Shown here: one piece after another, positions 36,361 through 49,746 of the stretch | Layout: each line of letters opens with the position of its first letter | How positions within the stretch are numbered: the stretch's first letter is position 1 | Assembly: GCA_030770545.1 (NCBI GenBank) | Contig: CM061096.1 | Location: 8,723,501 to 8,787,500 of the forward strand | Direction: 5' to 3' | Source of the DNA: Macropodus opercularis | Taxonomy: Eukaryota; Chordata; Actinopteri; Anabantiformes; Osphronemidae | DNA: 64,000 nt | Position numbers and translations under genes: made by a program | The notes under the pieces: model-generated | Seen by the model: the letters and a program-made list of their open reading frames with translations, nothing else | What the model was told of the DNA's origin: nothing | Databases searched by the model: none

Positions 36361-39300
36361 ATGGCGTTTGACGGGCATCTGAGCACTTTTGCAAATTCAG
36401 CCTTTTCGACACGTCAGGGCCAGGTAAGCTGTAAATTTAGACGAGGGATGATTATTTAAGTTCAAGCGATCACAATTGTCATAGTCATGAAACTTGATAA
36501 ACTGCATTTCTGAATAGTTATTGTCAATATGAGTCCTACAGTTTTACAGATTTATACTTTCAGAAGATGGCAAAAAATACAAGTGTATGACTTGGGTGAT
36601 ATCTTGTGTAAGTGTAAATCTGAGAAATGAACCTTTGCTTTTCTTTTTCAGGCCAGTCTAAATGGAGATGTGGAAAACAATGAGCGTGTTTCATTTTCTT
36701 TCCTTTCCATCCCAAGTGGCTCCCTTCAGGACAGAGCATCCCTTGCTCATGATGATCCCTATGGACTTATCAGTTCTAGGCAGAGCATTAAAAACAGGTA
36801 CTGTGTAATTACTTGCATGACATGTCATTTAGGGCAATTTTATTTTATTCAGTTAGTCATAATAATCGATAGTTAAGTCTTATTCTTCAAGAAAAATGAA
36901 AGAATTGTGAGGACTGTTCAGTACATGTCTTTTCTTTGTTTTTCACTTTGCAAATTTGATGACATCTACTTTTTTTTTAAACCCATTGACAGTACTGATG
37001 GAGAGACTGATCTACAGGGTCTGGTGTCAAATATTTTGGATGATGCAGATTCACAAGACAGTTACTACAGTGAAGGGTATGTTGGGTGTACAGTATGGCA
37101 CACTCCAAACAAGGAAAGAGGACATATTTAATATCAAGGAGGTTATATGTAATTTGCAGGAATCTGCTATTAAAATCTAGGAGGGCTTGGGAACCTCCAG
37201 GAGACAACAAATGTTACAGAACAGGCTGCAGCAACTATATTTTCAACTATACTAATCTGACTTGCTTTTCTTCTTGAGTGCAATTTAAGCACATGTGGCT
37301 GCAAATTCATCTCAGTGGTGCACCCAAATAATTTTTCACATTTATTTACAGTAATTTTCAGTCCCACATAAGATATGTAAAATGCCTTTCCATAGAATGT
37401 TTTGTTACTATTACTATAATACTACTACTATAAAAGCTGCATAATTACAGCTGTTAAGGATCAGCCTGATTAGTTTGTTGACTGCATAAATGCTCAGCTA
37501 CTAAGTGAGTTTATGTCATATAAATGTTACACATTTTCATATGCTGTATGAATTTTTGGAACAGAATCCTTAAAGGATATTCTTATTTGTTTTAGGAGTC
37601 TACCCATGTGTAATTCCATATGGTCTCCGAAAACTTTGGGAGAAGAACTGCTTCAGTATTTACCATCAGAGGCTAAAGTGCAGCATAAGCCTTCATTTCC
37701 TCCAAACTATGTATCTCATGACTCTTTCAGCAAAGCACAAGGACATTCTGTGGTGAAAGACGTTGGACAGTTTTGTCCACATTCAAGCAGCCTCACTCGC
37801 AGCCAGCAGTGGCTTTTTAATTTGCCTAATGGAGACAGGGACAGTTCCATTCTCCAAGCTAAAAAACTCCCACCAGGTTTGCCATTGCCCAACACAGGAA
37901 ACGCATACCTCTCACAGATACAAAAAAACAACTGTGACAAGATGTCGGCTGACAGAAGAAACAGTCAGCTGTTGAATGATTTCCACGACCTCAGTGATGC
38001 CTTTGGGCCTCATTGCGAAATGAACGGGCCCTATTTTGATCCATACTACCAAGACCATTACACACAGAACAGTAGAAAGGCGATTGGTACAGAGCAGTGT
38101 GTACCAAAAGACATTAACCAACTGGTCAACAGTTTTCAGTCATTGGTGACTGATAAACGCGATAGCGTTTCTAAATTTCCAAATAATAACAAGCAGATGC
38201 ATCATGGAGACAGTACTACTCCTCCAATATCAACCCAAACTTCGACTGCAATGCAGACCCAAAAAAGACAGGTTGGAGAGTTAAGGATAACCCAGAGGGA
38301 ACAAAATGGGGCTCTGAGAAAGCAAAGGTCTCTGCATCGTGATTTTCAAGATCTGCCTCGTTTCAGCCCATGTGACATAGAGTACTTCCAGCAACCAAAG
38401 GAAATTTCTGCATCTTTAAAATTCCCAAATAAATACCAAAACAATATTACCATGGACAGAGAGAACATTAATATGAACATAAGCCAGTACCAAAAGCATG
38501 ACATAGAGCAGGGCCAGACACAGAACAAGATCATGCCACAGGTGCAGAAGATGCATATGTTTGGGGTTGTGGAAGATGACATCTCTGCAAGACTGCTAAC
38601 CAACACTCATACCAGGGAGGGAGAGAAAAAAATGGCTCCTGCAAAAAACTCATACTTTGAACTTCAGGGGAGCATGCAGTCTCAACAGTTTGACAGAATG
38701 AACAGTGTCAGTGCAAAGAATACACAGCAGTTCATGCCTCCTGTGTATCCTGTAAATGAGCCCAGAAGATTCTCCAACCTACTCAACAATGCTAGGTTCA
38801 ACGCTAGAAGCAGTCTGCCTCATGGGAGTGGTTTGTTTCCTGGTATGGATGTGGGTGACGCCAGTGATTCTGCAGCTTTGAACTTTTATACCGGTGACAT
38901 GATGACCTGCAAAGGAGAGATCACCTCTAATGGCATGGCCCTGAGTCTTACACCTCCAGTGGTGACACAGGAAGGATTACCAGAGCTTAACTTCTTTCTG
39001 GATGAGTGTCATGAGCAGTGGAGGTGTTTGGAGAAGGAGATAAAGAGGGTACACCTTTTAAATCTTTTGTGTCTGTTGAACATGTTTCAGGGTCTTAAAC
39101 ACCACAAACTATATTTGTTACATAATATATTTTGTTAAGCAAAAATATATTATGAAAAAATGTTTGCCTTCATTTTTATTTCAGATAGAGGTCGTCCTTT
39201 CTAAGACATTTCATGGAAAATGGACTGCAGCAGTGACAAACGCTACATATGCCAATACTCCACCAAATCCCACAAGAGTCGACAACCTTATTATTAAACA

Positions 39301-40136
39301 GATCAGAGAAGAAGCAAAAGTAAGACTCCATTAGTACTGTACTGTCCTCTAATGGTGAATTGTGTCACAGCAGCCTTGTTTTGCTTTAAAAGGAAACAGT
39401 TGTAACTTGATAAGTTGAATTCTAATAGTCAGCTACAGGGAATTGTCCTTTTCTTTAGTTTTAATTGTCCTTAATTCAGACTTTGTGAGAAATGTGGCAA
39501 GAAACTATTATTTTGTGTATCTTTGTTGTTTTTGCTATTTTGTGTTTTATACACATCGCTCTGCAGTTTGTGTGATTAATAAGCACTGAGTCCTCACAGT
39601 TGGGAGGTTTGTGGTTTAGATTTCGGCCTCAGTTGTGCCTGCGTGGAATTGGCATAAATGAAGTACTTCTCTTGAGTATTATTACTTGTGTTGTAGGCAG
39701 CAAGCCTTTTGGAAAGGATGGAAAGTCTGTGCAACACTCCCCTCCAGCTGAACATACACACAGCACTGAACAGGCATCATATGGCTATTTGCATCACCCA
39801 GGCAAGACGTAAGGAAGAGCTTGCCAACACCTCCAAACACCTACAACAGAAAGCTGAAAGAGGTAACTCATATTGCTTTGGTGACACAATAACCCACAAT
39901 ATGCTGTTTTTTATTAAATGCTCCTGGCCCTCACTTGCTTTTGTTTTATAGACACCCTGTTGGTCTTTGCAATCAATGACCTAGCTGCTACCACAAGGAA
40001 ACTCCGCACAGCCCTGTGGTGCGCTCTCCAGATGACGCTGCCCACACCTGTTAAGAGGCAGCACCACAATTATGAAGAAGTCACATGTAACGAGAGATGC
40101 TCCTCTCCATTTGAGGGATACTCTTTTAGGTTATGA
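36361..40136 (+). CDS. meioc: meiosis-specific coiled-coil domain-containing protein MEIOC
   Basis: MEIOC is a germ-cell cytoplasmic protein that works with the RNA helicase YTHDC2 to move cells from mitosis into meiotic prophase. Coding exons: 36361-36423, 36652-36797, 36993-37076, 37596-39048, 39185-39319, 39697-39862, 39952-40136; phases agree, 743 aa. The very large fifth coding-block exon (37596-39048) encodes a low-complexity region rich in Ser, Asn and Gln with little order. The conserved C-terminal third starts at PELNFFLDECHEQWRCLEKE (560-579) and continues with PPNPTRVDNLI, LLERMESLC, NIHTALNRHHMA and LAATTRKLRTALWCALQMTLP, as in vertebrate MEIOC. The protein is shorter than human MEIOC (over 900 aa) because the disordered region is reduced. 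The ATG follows a two-codon uORF. Intron 5 or 6 of this model carries a decayed SINE-like piece near 39600. ccdc43 follows tail-to-tail, as in mammals. Confidence 0.93.
39595..39655. repeat. decayed SINE-like or tRNA-like repeat fragment
   Basis: The order GGGAGGTT-TGGTTTAGATTT-GGCCTCAG-CTGCGTGGAATT resembles a dispersed fish repeat that carries an AAGGT-GGTTCGATTCC-TGTGTGGAGTT series. It lies in the meioc intron before 39697. Recognition is by eye and the copy is degraded. Confidence 0.35.
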
Positions 40137-41196
40137 TTTAGCAGCAACATGTCAGATGAAAGTGTACATTCACTTCATGCTATATTCCCCTCATAAACCT
40201 CCCATAGAAAACACATACAAAAATGTTCTTATAGTGACATTTTACCTGCAAAACAGCCATCACAGAAAAATGAGATGAACAGTTTGAAGTGTGTGATGGC
40301 TGCATTCTTTGGCTTCTTGGATCCTCAATTAGCATGAAATCTAATTTATCCTGCTGCATCTTAACTTCATTAAATTAGTGAAGTAGTTAACCTAAATAAT
40401 ACCTATAATGATTCATCACATTATATTTAAAGTCACTATTTATTTGAAGGATTACACTTTTCATTGCTTTACTTATTTATTGGAATGTAATGAAACTTCA
40501 GTTCTGGGTGTTCCCAAACAATAACTGAATCATAAGGGCAGCAATTAACAATGAACATCTTAAAGATTTAAATGACTTTAAACTCTTCCCATTAAGTTGC
40601 TATTTCCTATGTACAGTTTGCCTAACGTGTTTTAATTAGAAAGGTTTTTTTTCTGCAGCTTTAGTGAAGTTTGTATTGAACCTATGACAAGTATGTTCAG
40701 TGTTTTGACTGTATTAATCACATTTTCCAAATAGATGCATAATAATTACAAACATCTTTCTTATCAGTGATATGAAACATACTCTATGGGGTACAGTTTA
40801 GCTATTTAAAACTCTCTCGGCATAAAATGAACATGTTAAATTAAAACTTGTTTTCTGAAGTGTTGAGTAGCATCTTACACGCTTTTGTCTCCTCTTACGC
40901 TTGTAAACAAGAACAGTTTTAATAGTATGGAATGTGGTCAAAGCGTGAATTGTCACATTTTTCATAGTAATGTATGAATCACACTTTCCACCATTTATAT
41001 TTAAAGTTATTTTAAAATATAGAATTTTATTCCTGTCAGTTAAATGTCAGTTTGTTAGCGAGTGACCACAATATTTATCTGTTACCAAGCCTCTTGTTTC
41101 AGCTCCAGTGAATATGAACAGGGTTGTTCTATTCTCTGTATTTGTAAATGTTCATGGTTCTGTCTTCGTTTTTTGTTCTGTATGCTAAGATTTTAA
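40137..41196 (+). other. meioc 3' UTR
   Basis: AT-rich sequence with no coding pattern from the meioc stop codon to the only canonical AATAAA on this strand at 41197. Length of about 1.06 kb is inferred. Confidence 0.55.
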
Positions 41197-41202
41197 AATA
41201 AA
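41197..41202 (+). other. poly(A) signal of meioc
   Basis: Canonical AATAAA. Cleavage 10-30 bases downstream would fall at or inside the inverted poly(A) signal of ccdc43. Confidence 0.6.
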
Positions 41203-41225
41203 GCAAACCAGGTAAACTGAAAAGG

Positions 41226-41231
41226 TTTATT
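41226..41231 (-). other. poly(A) signal of ccdc43
   Basis: TTTATT on the plus strand is AATAAA on the minus strand, 430 bases beyond the ccdc43 stop codon and 23 bases from the meioc signal. Cleavage beyond it would place the ccdc43 end across the meioc signal. Confidence 0.6.
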
Positions 41232-41662
41232 TGTTTCCAGGTATTATCAACCTCATTGCAAACACTCAGATCATGATACATGAAATACTTGAGGTATAAT
41301 TCATTCACCACTCGTTTCTCTGCAAAACAGAAATTTTTAAAGTAAAAGGAATAAAGTTTGACTGCATAATAAGAATTTTGATCAATAACAACTTTAGTCC
41401 AATCATAAAGATTTACAGCTTTATTCCTAGACAGCATCCTTCTGTACTGGCCAATATCTATCCAAGGGTGAAAAAAAAGGATTTTGTATGTGCACAACAG
41501 CCACTTAGCTCTTTACACATATCACGACTTGCAGAGAGTACTCAACAAGGATTACGTCATGTTCAATAACTGAAAGTGCCAATAAGGCATCACCATCAGA
41601 GAAGCAACGACTTGTCTTTTATGAAAACCTTTTCACTTAGAAAATGTCCTTTCCCAATGGTT

Positions 41663-43517
41663 TTATCTTTTGCGTTCACCTTTCTGTGTCCGCTTCTTCT
41701 CCCTGTCTTTTCTGTCTTGTTTTGCTAGTTTGTCCTTCTCCCGCTGCATTTTGTCCATTTCCTTCTTCTTGTGAGCATCTTCGCGAGCCTGTTCTCGCTT
41801 CTGCTTTTGTCTGTTCAACACCTCCTCCACGTTGGTGTTCTTAAACAGGGCTGGCAATGTTAGTTAAGGATGATTCAAAGCAGCGGGACCACATATAACT
41901 GAACCACTGTGGCGCTACACATCATCGAAACACTGCGCCGCTTAGTGAGGCAACTCCTGAATTATAGATTCATACCACTGTCGCAGGTGTTAATTAGCTT
42001 ATAAACAGCTGTAGAAAGGATACATTTATCATTTCCTGGGAGGGTGTTTCCACTTGTTAGCTCCTCTTCTTCATCTTCAGTGCTGTTGTCAAGGAAACAA
42101 CGGACACTGAAAAACAGACAAATGTACTCCCTTGTTATAAACATGTTCATGGATGGTCCCACTCAGGGGGACATTGACCATTTAAGCGTCATAGTAAAAC
42201 CAAGGATATTCCTCTTCGTCTGTAACGTTAGCATATTGGGCAAGCAGGGCTTCTTTCCTCCTCTTTGAGTCTGCAGTCACCTCCTTCTGTTTCACCACGA
42301 TCTGAGCTTGTTTTTCTATCAAGCTGGCGATGGCCTGGACCTCGGCTACAGAAAAGTAATGAGAGGACTCAGTGAAACTGTGAATGAACCATGGTGACAT
42401 TTAGTGACTTTATTTGCAATAACTACTTTAGGCTGATCATGTGAAAGTACATTAACAGAAGGAGGCAGGAGGCCAACCATCTGAGCTGTACACATCCTTA
42501 TGGTTATGTACACAGTAAATAATCTCAGTAGAAATTACTTTCTGGCATAAACACTTCCCTCAGACCACAAAAAACATTCTGCCGTCTCAGGAAGGGTTTT
42601 TCGTTTGATTTCCCTGAGACAAAAATATCTGTGCTCTCTGCTGCAAACAAATTAAAGATCAAAGACATAATTCCTCTGTATTCTGCTAACTGGTATTGAA
42701 GAAAGACTCGGTATCAAGAGGTATCTGCTGTATTTAGTCAAGATTTTAATCTGTTGACGGGCCTGCTGGCTTGACTTTGGGCTCCTGAATTGTGAAATGC
42801 TTATATACAATCTTAAATGACTATATAGCAAGAATGATCTATATGAAGGCTGACAAGTTTATCTTTCATTAAACTTTGTTTGCAGCTACGCAGAGGTTCA
42901 GCAAAATATGTCAAAAACCCATCACTAACTTTCATTTATTTACCATTTGTGACCACTGCAAATCTGGGCTGCACTTTATTCTTACAGGCAGCGTTTCGAT
43001 TAGTGATGTGAACGTATCACAGCGACTGTACCGTCATCAGCATCTCTTTTTGCTGCTAATCGGCCGCAGCATTCCGTCCACTGCTCGATGATCTGTTTGC
43101 AAACCTCTTCCACTCTGTCTTCCTCCTGCACAGAAGGGACAAACAGCAGCGACTGTAAGTAAACGGAACATGTTCGTGAATGCACTAGTTATTTGCCTTT
43201 AGTATCTGGAGTTCAGTTAAGAACCCCGACTGATTCTACCGTCGATGACCAGATCCATAAATGACAGCTGACACGACCGACAGCAACAAATGAGCAAACA
43301 CGGGCTCGGCGGCCGAGCGGGGCACGCCGCCGTGGATATTCACCAGAAACGCGGACAAAATCCCCCGAAGCGCGTCTTCCTTCTCCTCGTCGCTCTCCTC
43401 TTCTTGTAGGACCCCTAAAATGTACGCCCCGTACACCTCACGGTCCACTTCCAACGAGTCTAGCCGAGCATTTAGCCAGCTTTCAAACTCCCCGGCGTCT
43501 GTGACGGGCGCCGCCAT
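41663..43517 (-). CDS. ccdc43: coiled-coil domain-containing protein 43
   Basis: Small conserved vertebrate protein of poorly known function. Exons, 5' to 3' of the gene: 43517-43344, 43125-43032, 42345-42201, 42106-42024, 41850-41663. They give 227 aa, against 224 in human. Visible: an N-terminal helical region (ESWLNARLDSL, VYGAYILGVLQEEE), ALRGILSAFL, a middle segment VQAIASLIEKQAQIVVK followed by ALLAQYANVTDEEE, an acidic stretch (STEDEEEE), then NTNVEEVLN and a long Lys/Arg/Glu-rich coiled coil ending GERKR. The start ATG is in good context and matches the family N terminus (MAAP). The exon 3 donor (TTG before GTTTTA) is weak. Exon 4 has two phase-compatible acceptors, 42106 and 42082, so a 219-aa form is also possible. 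meioc converges on it. Confidence 0.9.
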
Positions 43518-43614
43518 CTTGGCCCTTTGGGGTCTTGCGGCGACGAGCGGCTGTCCTCTATCGTTGCCTGTAAAATGTAGGTTTAAAACAAATATTACCT
43601 GTTATATATTTCAG

Positions 43615-43635
43615 ATTTTCGACATCAACGACGAG
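43615..43635 (+). other. possible 21-base microexon upstream of ccdc43
   Basis: A strong acceptor (TATATATTTCAG) and a strong donor (GAG before GTAAGC) bracket 21 bases that read IFDINDE in one frame. It lies about 100 bases from the ccdc43 start on the opposite strand, where a divergent transcript could begin. No partner exon was identified. Confidence 0.2.
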
Positions 43636-44958
43636 GTAAGCCACTATAAGTTAACTTAATGACTTTTTAAATTAATTACCAGTGAACTGACTATGTAAAA
43701 CAATTTGCAGCTGTCGAGTGTTAAAGTTGAAGAAGCCATGTTATCGTTTGCTAACTTCCTTTACTATTAATGTCCATTTTAGGATATGTACTAACGTATG
43801 TAATCTCTCTCTGAGCCTTTTGCTTAAAGTGTTTTTGTTCTTTTTGTGCATTGACTTCACGGCGAAAGCTGCCGAGGCCTCATCTAACCCACACGCCCTT
43901 GTCTGGCCACAGCTTCTCTCCAGTCACGGCTAATATTTCCACTCATGTTTGGATTGTCGCATCCTGTATCATGACATCGGAAGCTTGTGCTATTTATTCT
44001 TCTCCTGTGCCAGCACCACTCCCTCGTATCAGATCACCGCGTACACACAAATCCCAGTGTCTGTCTTTGATGCGAGCCTGATCCGCGTTAAAGCAACTTC
44101 CAGTGGATCAGAGAACCAGTTCCTGCGATCACAGGGCTTCTCTGTTGCACATTTTACCAGACACGTCTGTGCTGCTGCACTAGTCCGCCTTGTGAAGTTA
44201 GATGTTAATTTCAGCAGCCAAAATCGGAGCGAGCTAAATGCCCAGCGTCGGCAGCCGCAGAAATACTCTGGGATCCTGCCACAAATCCCCCAAAGTTCTT
44301 GATTTTCACTGACTGTTCGATTGTCTCACACTTTACAGAAGTACTTGTGCACTCATTTGTGGGCTTTGAGCTCTGTGTGTGCCAGTACCAGCCTAGTGGA
44401 AATGTTAATAATTATCAGAATAAAAAGCTATTATTTTAAATCCAGTGGGCAGCTGACACTCAGCTTAGCCTTTGGCAGAACATATTAATTACCTCAACAT
44501 ATTAAATAGCTGAAAAAGCCTTTGGTGTGACCATCTAAGTAAGAGGAAAACTTCTCTTAGAACAGCCTGAAATAGGGTGACGTTATTCTTTTGACCACTG
44601 GGTGGAAGTAGAGGACATGGATTAGATTCCTCCTCCTGTGTTAAAGGCGTAGTGTGTAGCTGAGTCTTAGATATAAGGCACATGACAGTAGTTTGGCTCT
44701 TAGTTGGTTTGTGATTCATTGCAGATTGCTTCATCCATGCATCAGTTTGTTAACGTACAGTTGTAAGCAGAGCCGCGGAGCAAGAAAATGCCCTGCCAGC
44801 TGTTTGTTCGTCCTTTTTTATTTGACACGGGGACAACAGACAACACCTCCCAGCTGTTTGAATATATTAATAATGTTTCCGCGTGAATGGCTTGATCCTG
44901 CTTCGAGAAAACACTTGGTGCAAGGGAGGGTTATTAGTTATCACCCAACCATACACAT

Positions 44959-44979
44959 ACACACACACACACACACACA
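44959..44979. repeat. (AC)n microsatellite
   Basis: About ten perfect AC units, preceded by interrupted AC/AT units. Confidence 0.95.
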
Positions 44980-47900
44980 TTCTCCACACCCCCCAGTTAT
45001 ATAGTTATACACTCAACACACACATGCATGCTCCCCTTCCCATTGCTCCTACATAATGGCTTCACACGTTGCTGGCCTTGCAGTAATGAAGTGTGAAGCT
45101 TCTGTGACGCCACAGGGAAGCTACCGTGTGGAACTGTACTCTCTATTTTAGTGCACCACCTTCAGTTCCTTGCAGCCCAGATACATTTGCTCAGATGTTT
45201 GTCTCTTTGTTCTTCCTACAGGCAACATTCAAACGGACCTTCACAGAACACCCTCAAACGTGAAAAGACGGATTCATTGGCCGTGCTTAATAATTCTACA
45301 GGCCATTGGACTGGTCCAATAATTAATAAAAACATGTTATTTAAGTTAGTCGGTGTTGGTGTTGATCATATACAGCACGCGACAGTTCTACTAACAGCTG
45401 TTTGAACATTTTATATTTTAAAATGTAGGTTTCTATGGTTTCAGTTTTATGGATTTCCATTGGTGCTCATGTCCCGTGTGATTGTAGCTAGTACCGTACT
45501 TTCATTTAATGTATCCTGCACTGCCGAATAGTGGCTTGTTAGAGTGGTGAGCAAGTGAGAAATCAACTGCCATTACAACAGACTGGCATAGTCATATTTC
45601 AAGCTGAGGGACCTGGGGTCGATGCATAATGCCATTGCCTCTCTTAGCACCGCGTAGCTTTAGGACGCCTGTCCTATTTATATTGAGGGGCTGTGGATTG
45701 ATGCGAAATGACGAGGGCCGCGAGGCTGCTGAGTGGGTGGGCATCCACATGCTCCGCTCCACAGGCAACCCTCTGCTTCAGTACATACCCGCACACACAC
45801 GCTCGTCTTCATGTCCCAGTGCCACCAGCCTTAGAAAAGCCCTACAGTCTCACTACGCAATGTCCTCTCTCTGTCAACATATCCTCTATGCCCACATTAA
45901 TGTGACAGAATATAACCAGAGCTCCGCACAACCGGGCAGCGCAGAGCAATGAAAAAAGCATGTGTAACAGGTGTGTTTCCTCATCTTCCCAAGCAGTTTG
46001 CTGGCTCATCGCATGGCAGCTTGATTAGCGGGGTGTGAAGTTTAACATGTTGTTTATCCTCTGTTCAATCAGCTGTAGTTTCTATGTTGTTTACACATAG
46101 ACACCATCCCGTTAATGGAAAAAAAGGCTTTTTCCTTTTCTTGTATTTTTTCTCCATTTTTATTTTATTATTTTCATGTGTACAATAATAATTTCAAAAA
46201 ACAATTGTAATTATGAAAATAAAACAAATATGCAGTTAAGGAGTCAACAAAATGGGTTGTATAGCCATAATGTGGCTGGATGACATTAGTTAGACAATCA
46301 AAAAGTGTATATTTTTCGTTTAGCCTCTATTAGCTTAGACGACAGCTTTGCCCACTTTTATCAGTCCATGAAGCTTCTGTCTTTATTATCTATTCGACTC
46401 TATTTATTCTTGGTGACAAGGTTATTAAATATGTCTACAACAAAGACAATCAGAAAATCAGCAGTGACAAAGCAGTGTGTGCTGACGAGAGACTAGAATG
46501 TCTTGTTTTACTACACAATCCATACATGCAAAAGATGTGGCTGGTTTTTCTAGCCACAGTGCGGCTACACTGCTTTTTTGTAGGGCAGCTACAAAAAACC
46601 AAAAAGTAACATTATGGGATTAATGACTTGATTATCTGCCTGAATTCCACACCTCGGTTCGCAGTCATTAAATGAAAGATGCTTTGTTTGACTTGTTTAA
46701 TGATCTGTTAATAGCCGCTTGGATTCCAGCCTTACTCACTACACAGCAGTAATGTGCTACAGACTGGTTCGTCGGTTTGTTGGAGCCCTGCGACTGTGCG
46801 TCTCTTCGGAGAAGAAAAATTAACTCGGGCTGATAGTCGAGGGAATAATCTGGTTATGTGTAATGAGGGCTCTTATTAGTAGTTATGCGTGTATCAGGTT
46901 GAGTGTGCTGGTGGTGGACTTCCCACATCTCCCTCTCAGGAGGCAAGCTGCTTTCACTCTGCTCATCTAGCTTTTTACTCTGAATCGCAGGCAATTAAAA
47001 CCCTGCCATGTGAGTGTGGAGAAAAGGTAATGAATATGGAACACTAACTCGGAGATGTCCGCAGAGACTGCTCGGCGAGTTCTGAGGGTTCCTTTCTCCA
47101 AATCGCTGGGAAGCATAAAGACCATTTGACAGCATTTTTTCCCCGCTCTCCCGCTCCTCGCTCGGTGTGCATGTGACTTCCCAAATGGTGGCCCAGCGGT
47201 TTTAAAAATGCAAAGCCTATTCTTTCCAGGTTGGTGAACTTCTGTGACCCCTGGCAAGTGAGGAGAAACTTTTTGTCGTGGGCTTGGCGACCTGACTGGC
47301 TGACCGTGCCAGCTCTCGCCGCTTCTGAGCAGAGCGGAGTGACGGGAAAGGGGCTGAGTGGATGTGTCTAGACAGCCAAGTGGAGGAGGGCAAATATTTA
47401 GCAATGCCACTTGGGGAGGGGATCCAGGCCTCTTCTCACACTAAGGCTTGCCTCGCAGCCACGGAATCAGGCCATGTCTCCATCCTGCTCCCTGTGCTGC
47501 TTCGCACTCTGTATTCAGGGTCACGGATCTCATTTCTTGGATGATATTTCAAGCTGGCCGTAGATAGCGAATTTAATTGAGGAGCGGGCTTGGTATAGGG
47601 CATAAAGGATACTTTCTGCTGGGTTTTCAGAGATGGAATAAAAAAGGATGGCTACTGTAGATTTAGTTATTACTTAAGGCTAACGCTCTGTACTGTACAT
47701 GAAAAGGCACGAGTCACCTCACTTTAAAACGAATTGTCATTTTCTGTCGCTGGCTGAATGTGGCTCCCTCCCTCTAAAAACAGGGTCAGGGCGATTTGAC
47801 TTAAATAGGCGTCAACATGTGACATCCAGTGTTTTCCTGAACTTGCTGCCGATCCAAACTTCCATGGATTTCCTTTCCCTCCGTGCCACATCTGAACGAG

Positions 47901-49720
47901 TCCATAATCAGATGAATTGTTGTCAGATAACTGCCTAACAAGGCTACGAATCACTATAAATATTGACTCAGGCAAATCTGCTCTTGACAGTTTACGGTGA
48001 CACCACACTGCCACGCTGACAACAATACATATCCTCCCATCACTGCTGTGGCAGGATGGTGACACAAAGAGGAAGTAAAAAAACAAAACAAAAGCTGCAG
48101 CGACAGGGAGAGCGGTCCGGCGAGGCTTAGGCTGAGTTGTTCATTCTGAATATGGGTTGGTGCTACAGTTTGGCACCGGTGTCGCGTCGGATGACGGGCT
48201 GATTCAACACTGCTCCACAGGTAGCGTCACTCAGCCACACATCAGACAGCACGGAGCAGTCTCACCCCACCTGTGCTCTCAAGGTGTCTGCGTGATGATC
48301 TGTCTCTCTGGCCTCGTATCCTTCATCTGCTTCCCTCTGCTCAGCTTGGGTTCTGATGAGAGAGGTAACACACACTCGTGCACGTCGGTGAGGAAATCTA
48401 TGAAAAGGGCTCCTGCATTTAATAGTTTTGATCGTAGATTAATTGTATGTAATTACTACAGACTAAATGCTCTTTGTATCAAAAAATATAGATTAGCCTT
48501 AAATAGAGAATGATTTCTTAAATTTGTCTTCATATAGTATCCCTCCAAACATTCTGCCCAGCAACGTTTATATAAGAGCAAAACCTGAGATATTACCAAT
48601 CGCACCCCTGGGATGTAAAATAATTGAGTTTCTGAACCACCACTTCAAGTTGAGGTCAACGAAAATTAACCCCCAACCACAACACCCTCTTCTTTGCAAA
48701 CGTACTGAAATGCTCCGGTAATTATTATTTTTTTGTGCCAGATGTGTTCTTGTTAGGCAGAACAGCACCAATTAAATCTCCACAGATCACTTATTAGCCT
48801 TCCTCTCTCCAACGTAATATAACATTCAAACATGATCTTCCGCGAGATCTTTTAAGAATTACTGCACAAGCTGTGAAAGGTCAACACATCCGGCCCGTGG
48901 CAGTCGCAGCCAAAACTCCAGGTGGCTCACAAATCCATACTTGGTGAACTTCCAGTGCGTCACACCTGATGTCCTAACATCACAGATGCGGGATAGATAT
49001 TTCTGGCTTCCACGTGTCTGAGATAATAAAAGAATTTGTATGTAATATCTTGCACTGTAAGTCTCACCCATCTGTCTATAGTTGTGCTGTTACAGTGTGT
49101 GTCATCAGAGTCTGCAACAGCAAATTACAGCTTATTAGTACCAATACCAGCAGTGACAACATTTATCAGGAAAAACAGCTCCTACTCTCTCTAATTATCC
49201 CCCGCAGGGTGCGCTGTTATGTGGACTGATATTGACGGCCGGGGAGTCATTAGGAGATCACACTTAAGCTGACGAGCAGAGAATTCAGGGGACGTGTCCA
49301 CCCTGATTGCTTAATTTGATGTGAGTAGAATGACACTACGTCTGCAGCCGGCGAGGTATATATAGTCTGGGTGAGAATGTCCACACACACACACACACCG
49401 GTGGTTTGTGCGCCTACGGGGAGCTGGCAATGCGAGCGAGGCAGGGGGGATATGAATAGCTGGCTGGGAACAGGTTGCTGGAGGTGGAAAGGGCAGTGAA
49501 GTTCATGTGTCAAAGTACAAGAGCAAGTAGCTGATATTCAGATATGTCTGTCAGTCTCTCCTGGCCTGGGAGAGTGAGTGACAAAGGCCACAGGTCAGCC
49601 TGGCCCCGTCCAGGCCTTTTATCTCTGCTCAACAATGGGATCTTGTCTGATACAGATACACTGCCTGTCTGTCACTTTTACTCACTGATATTTTGTGTGT
49701 GGCTGCGACTGAGGCAGCCT

Positions 49721-49746
49721 TGTGTGTGTGTGTGTGTGTGTGTGTG
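49721..49746. repeat. (TG)n microsatellite
   Basis: Thirteen perfect TG units. A shorter CA run lies at about 49381-49398. Confidence 0.95.
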
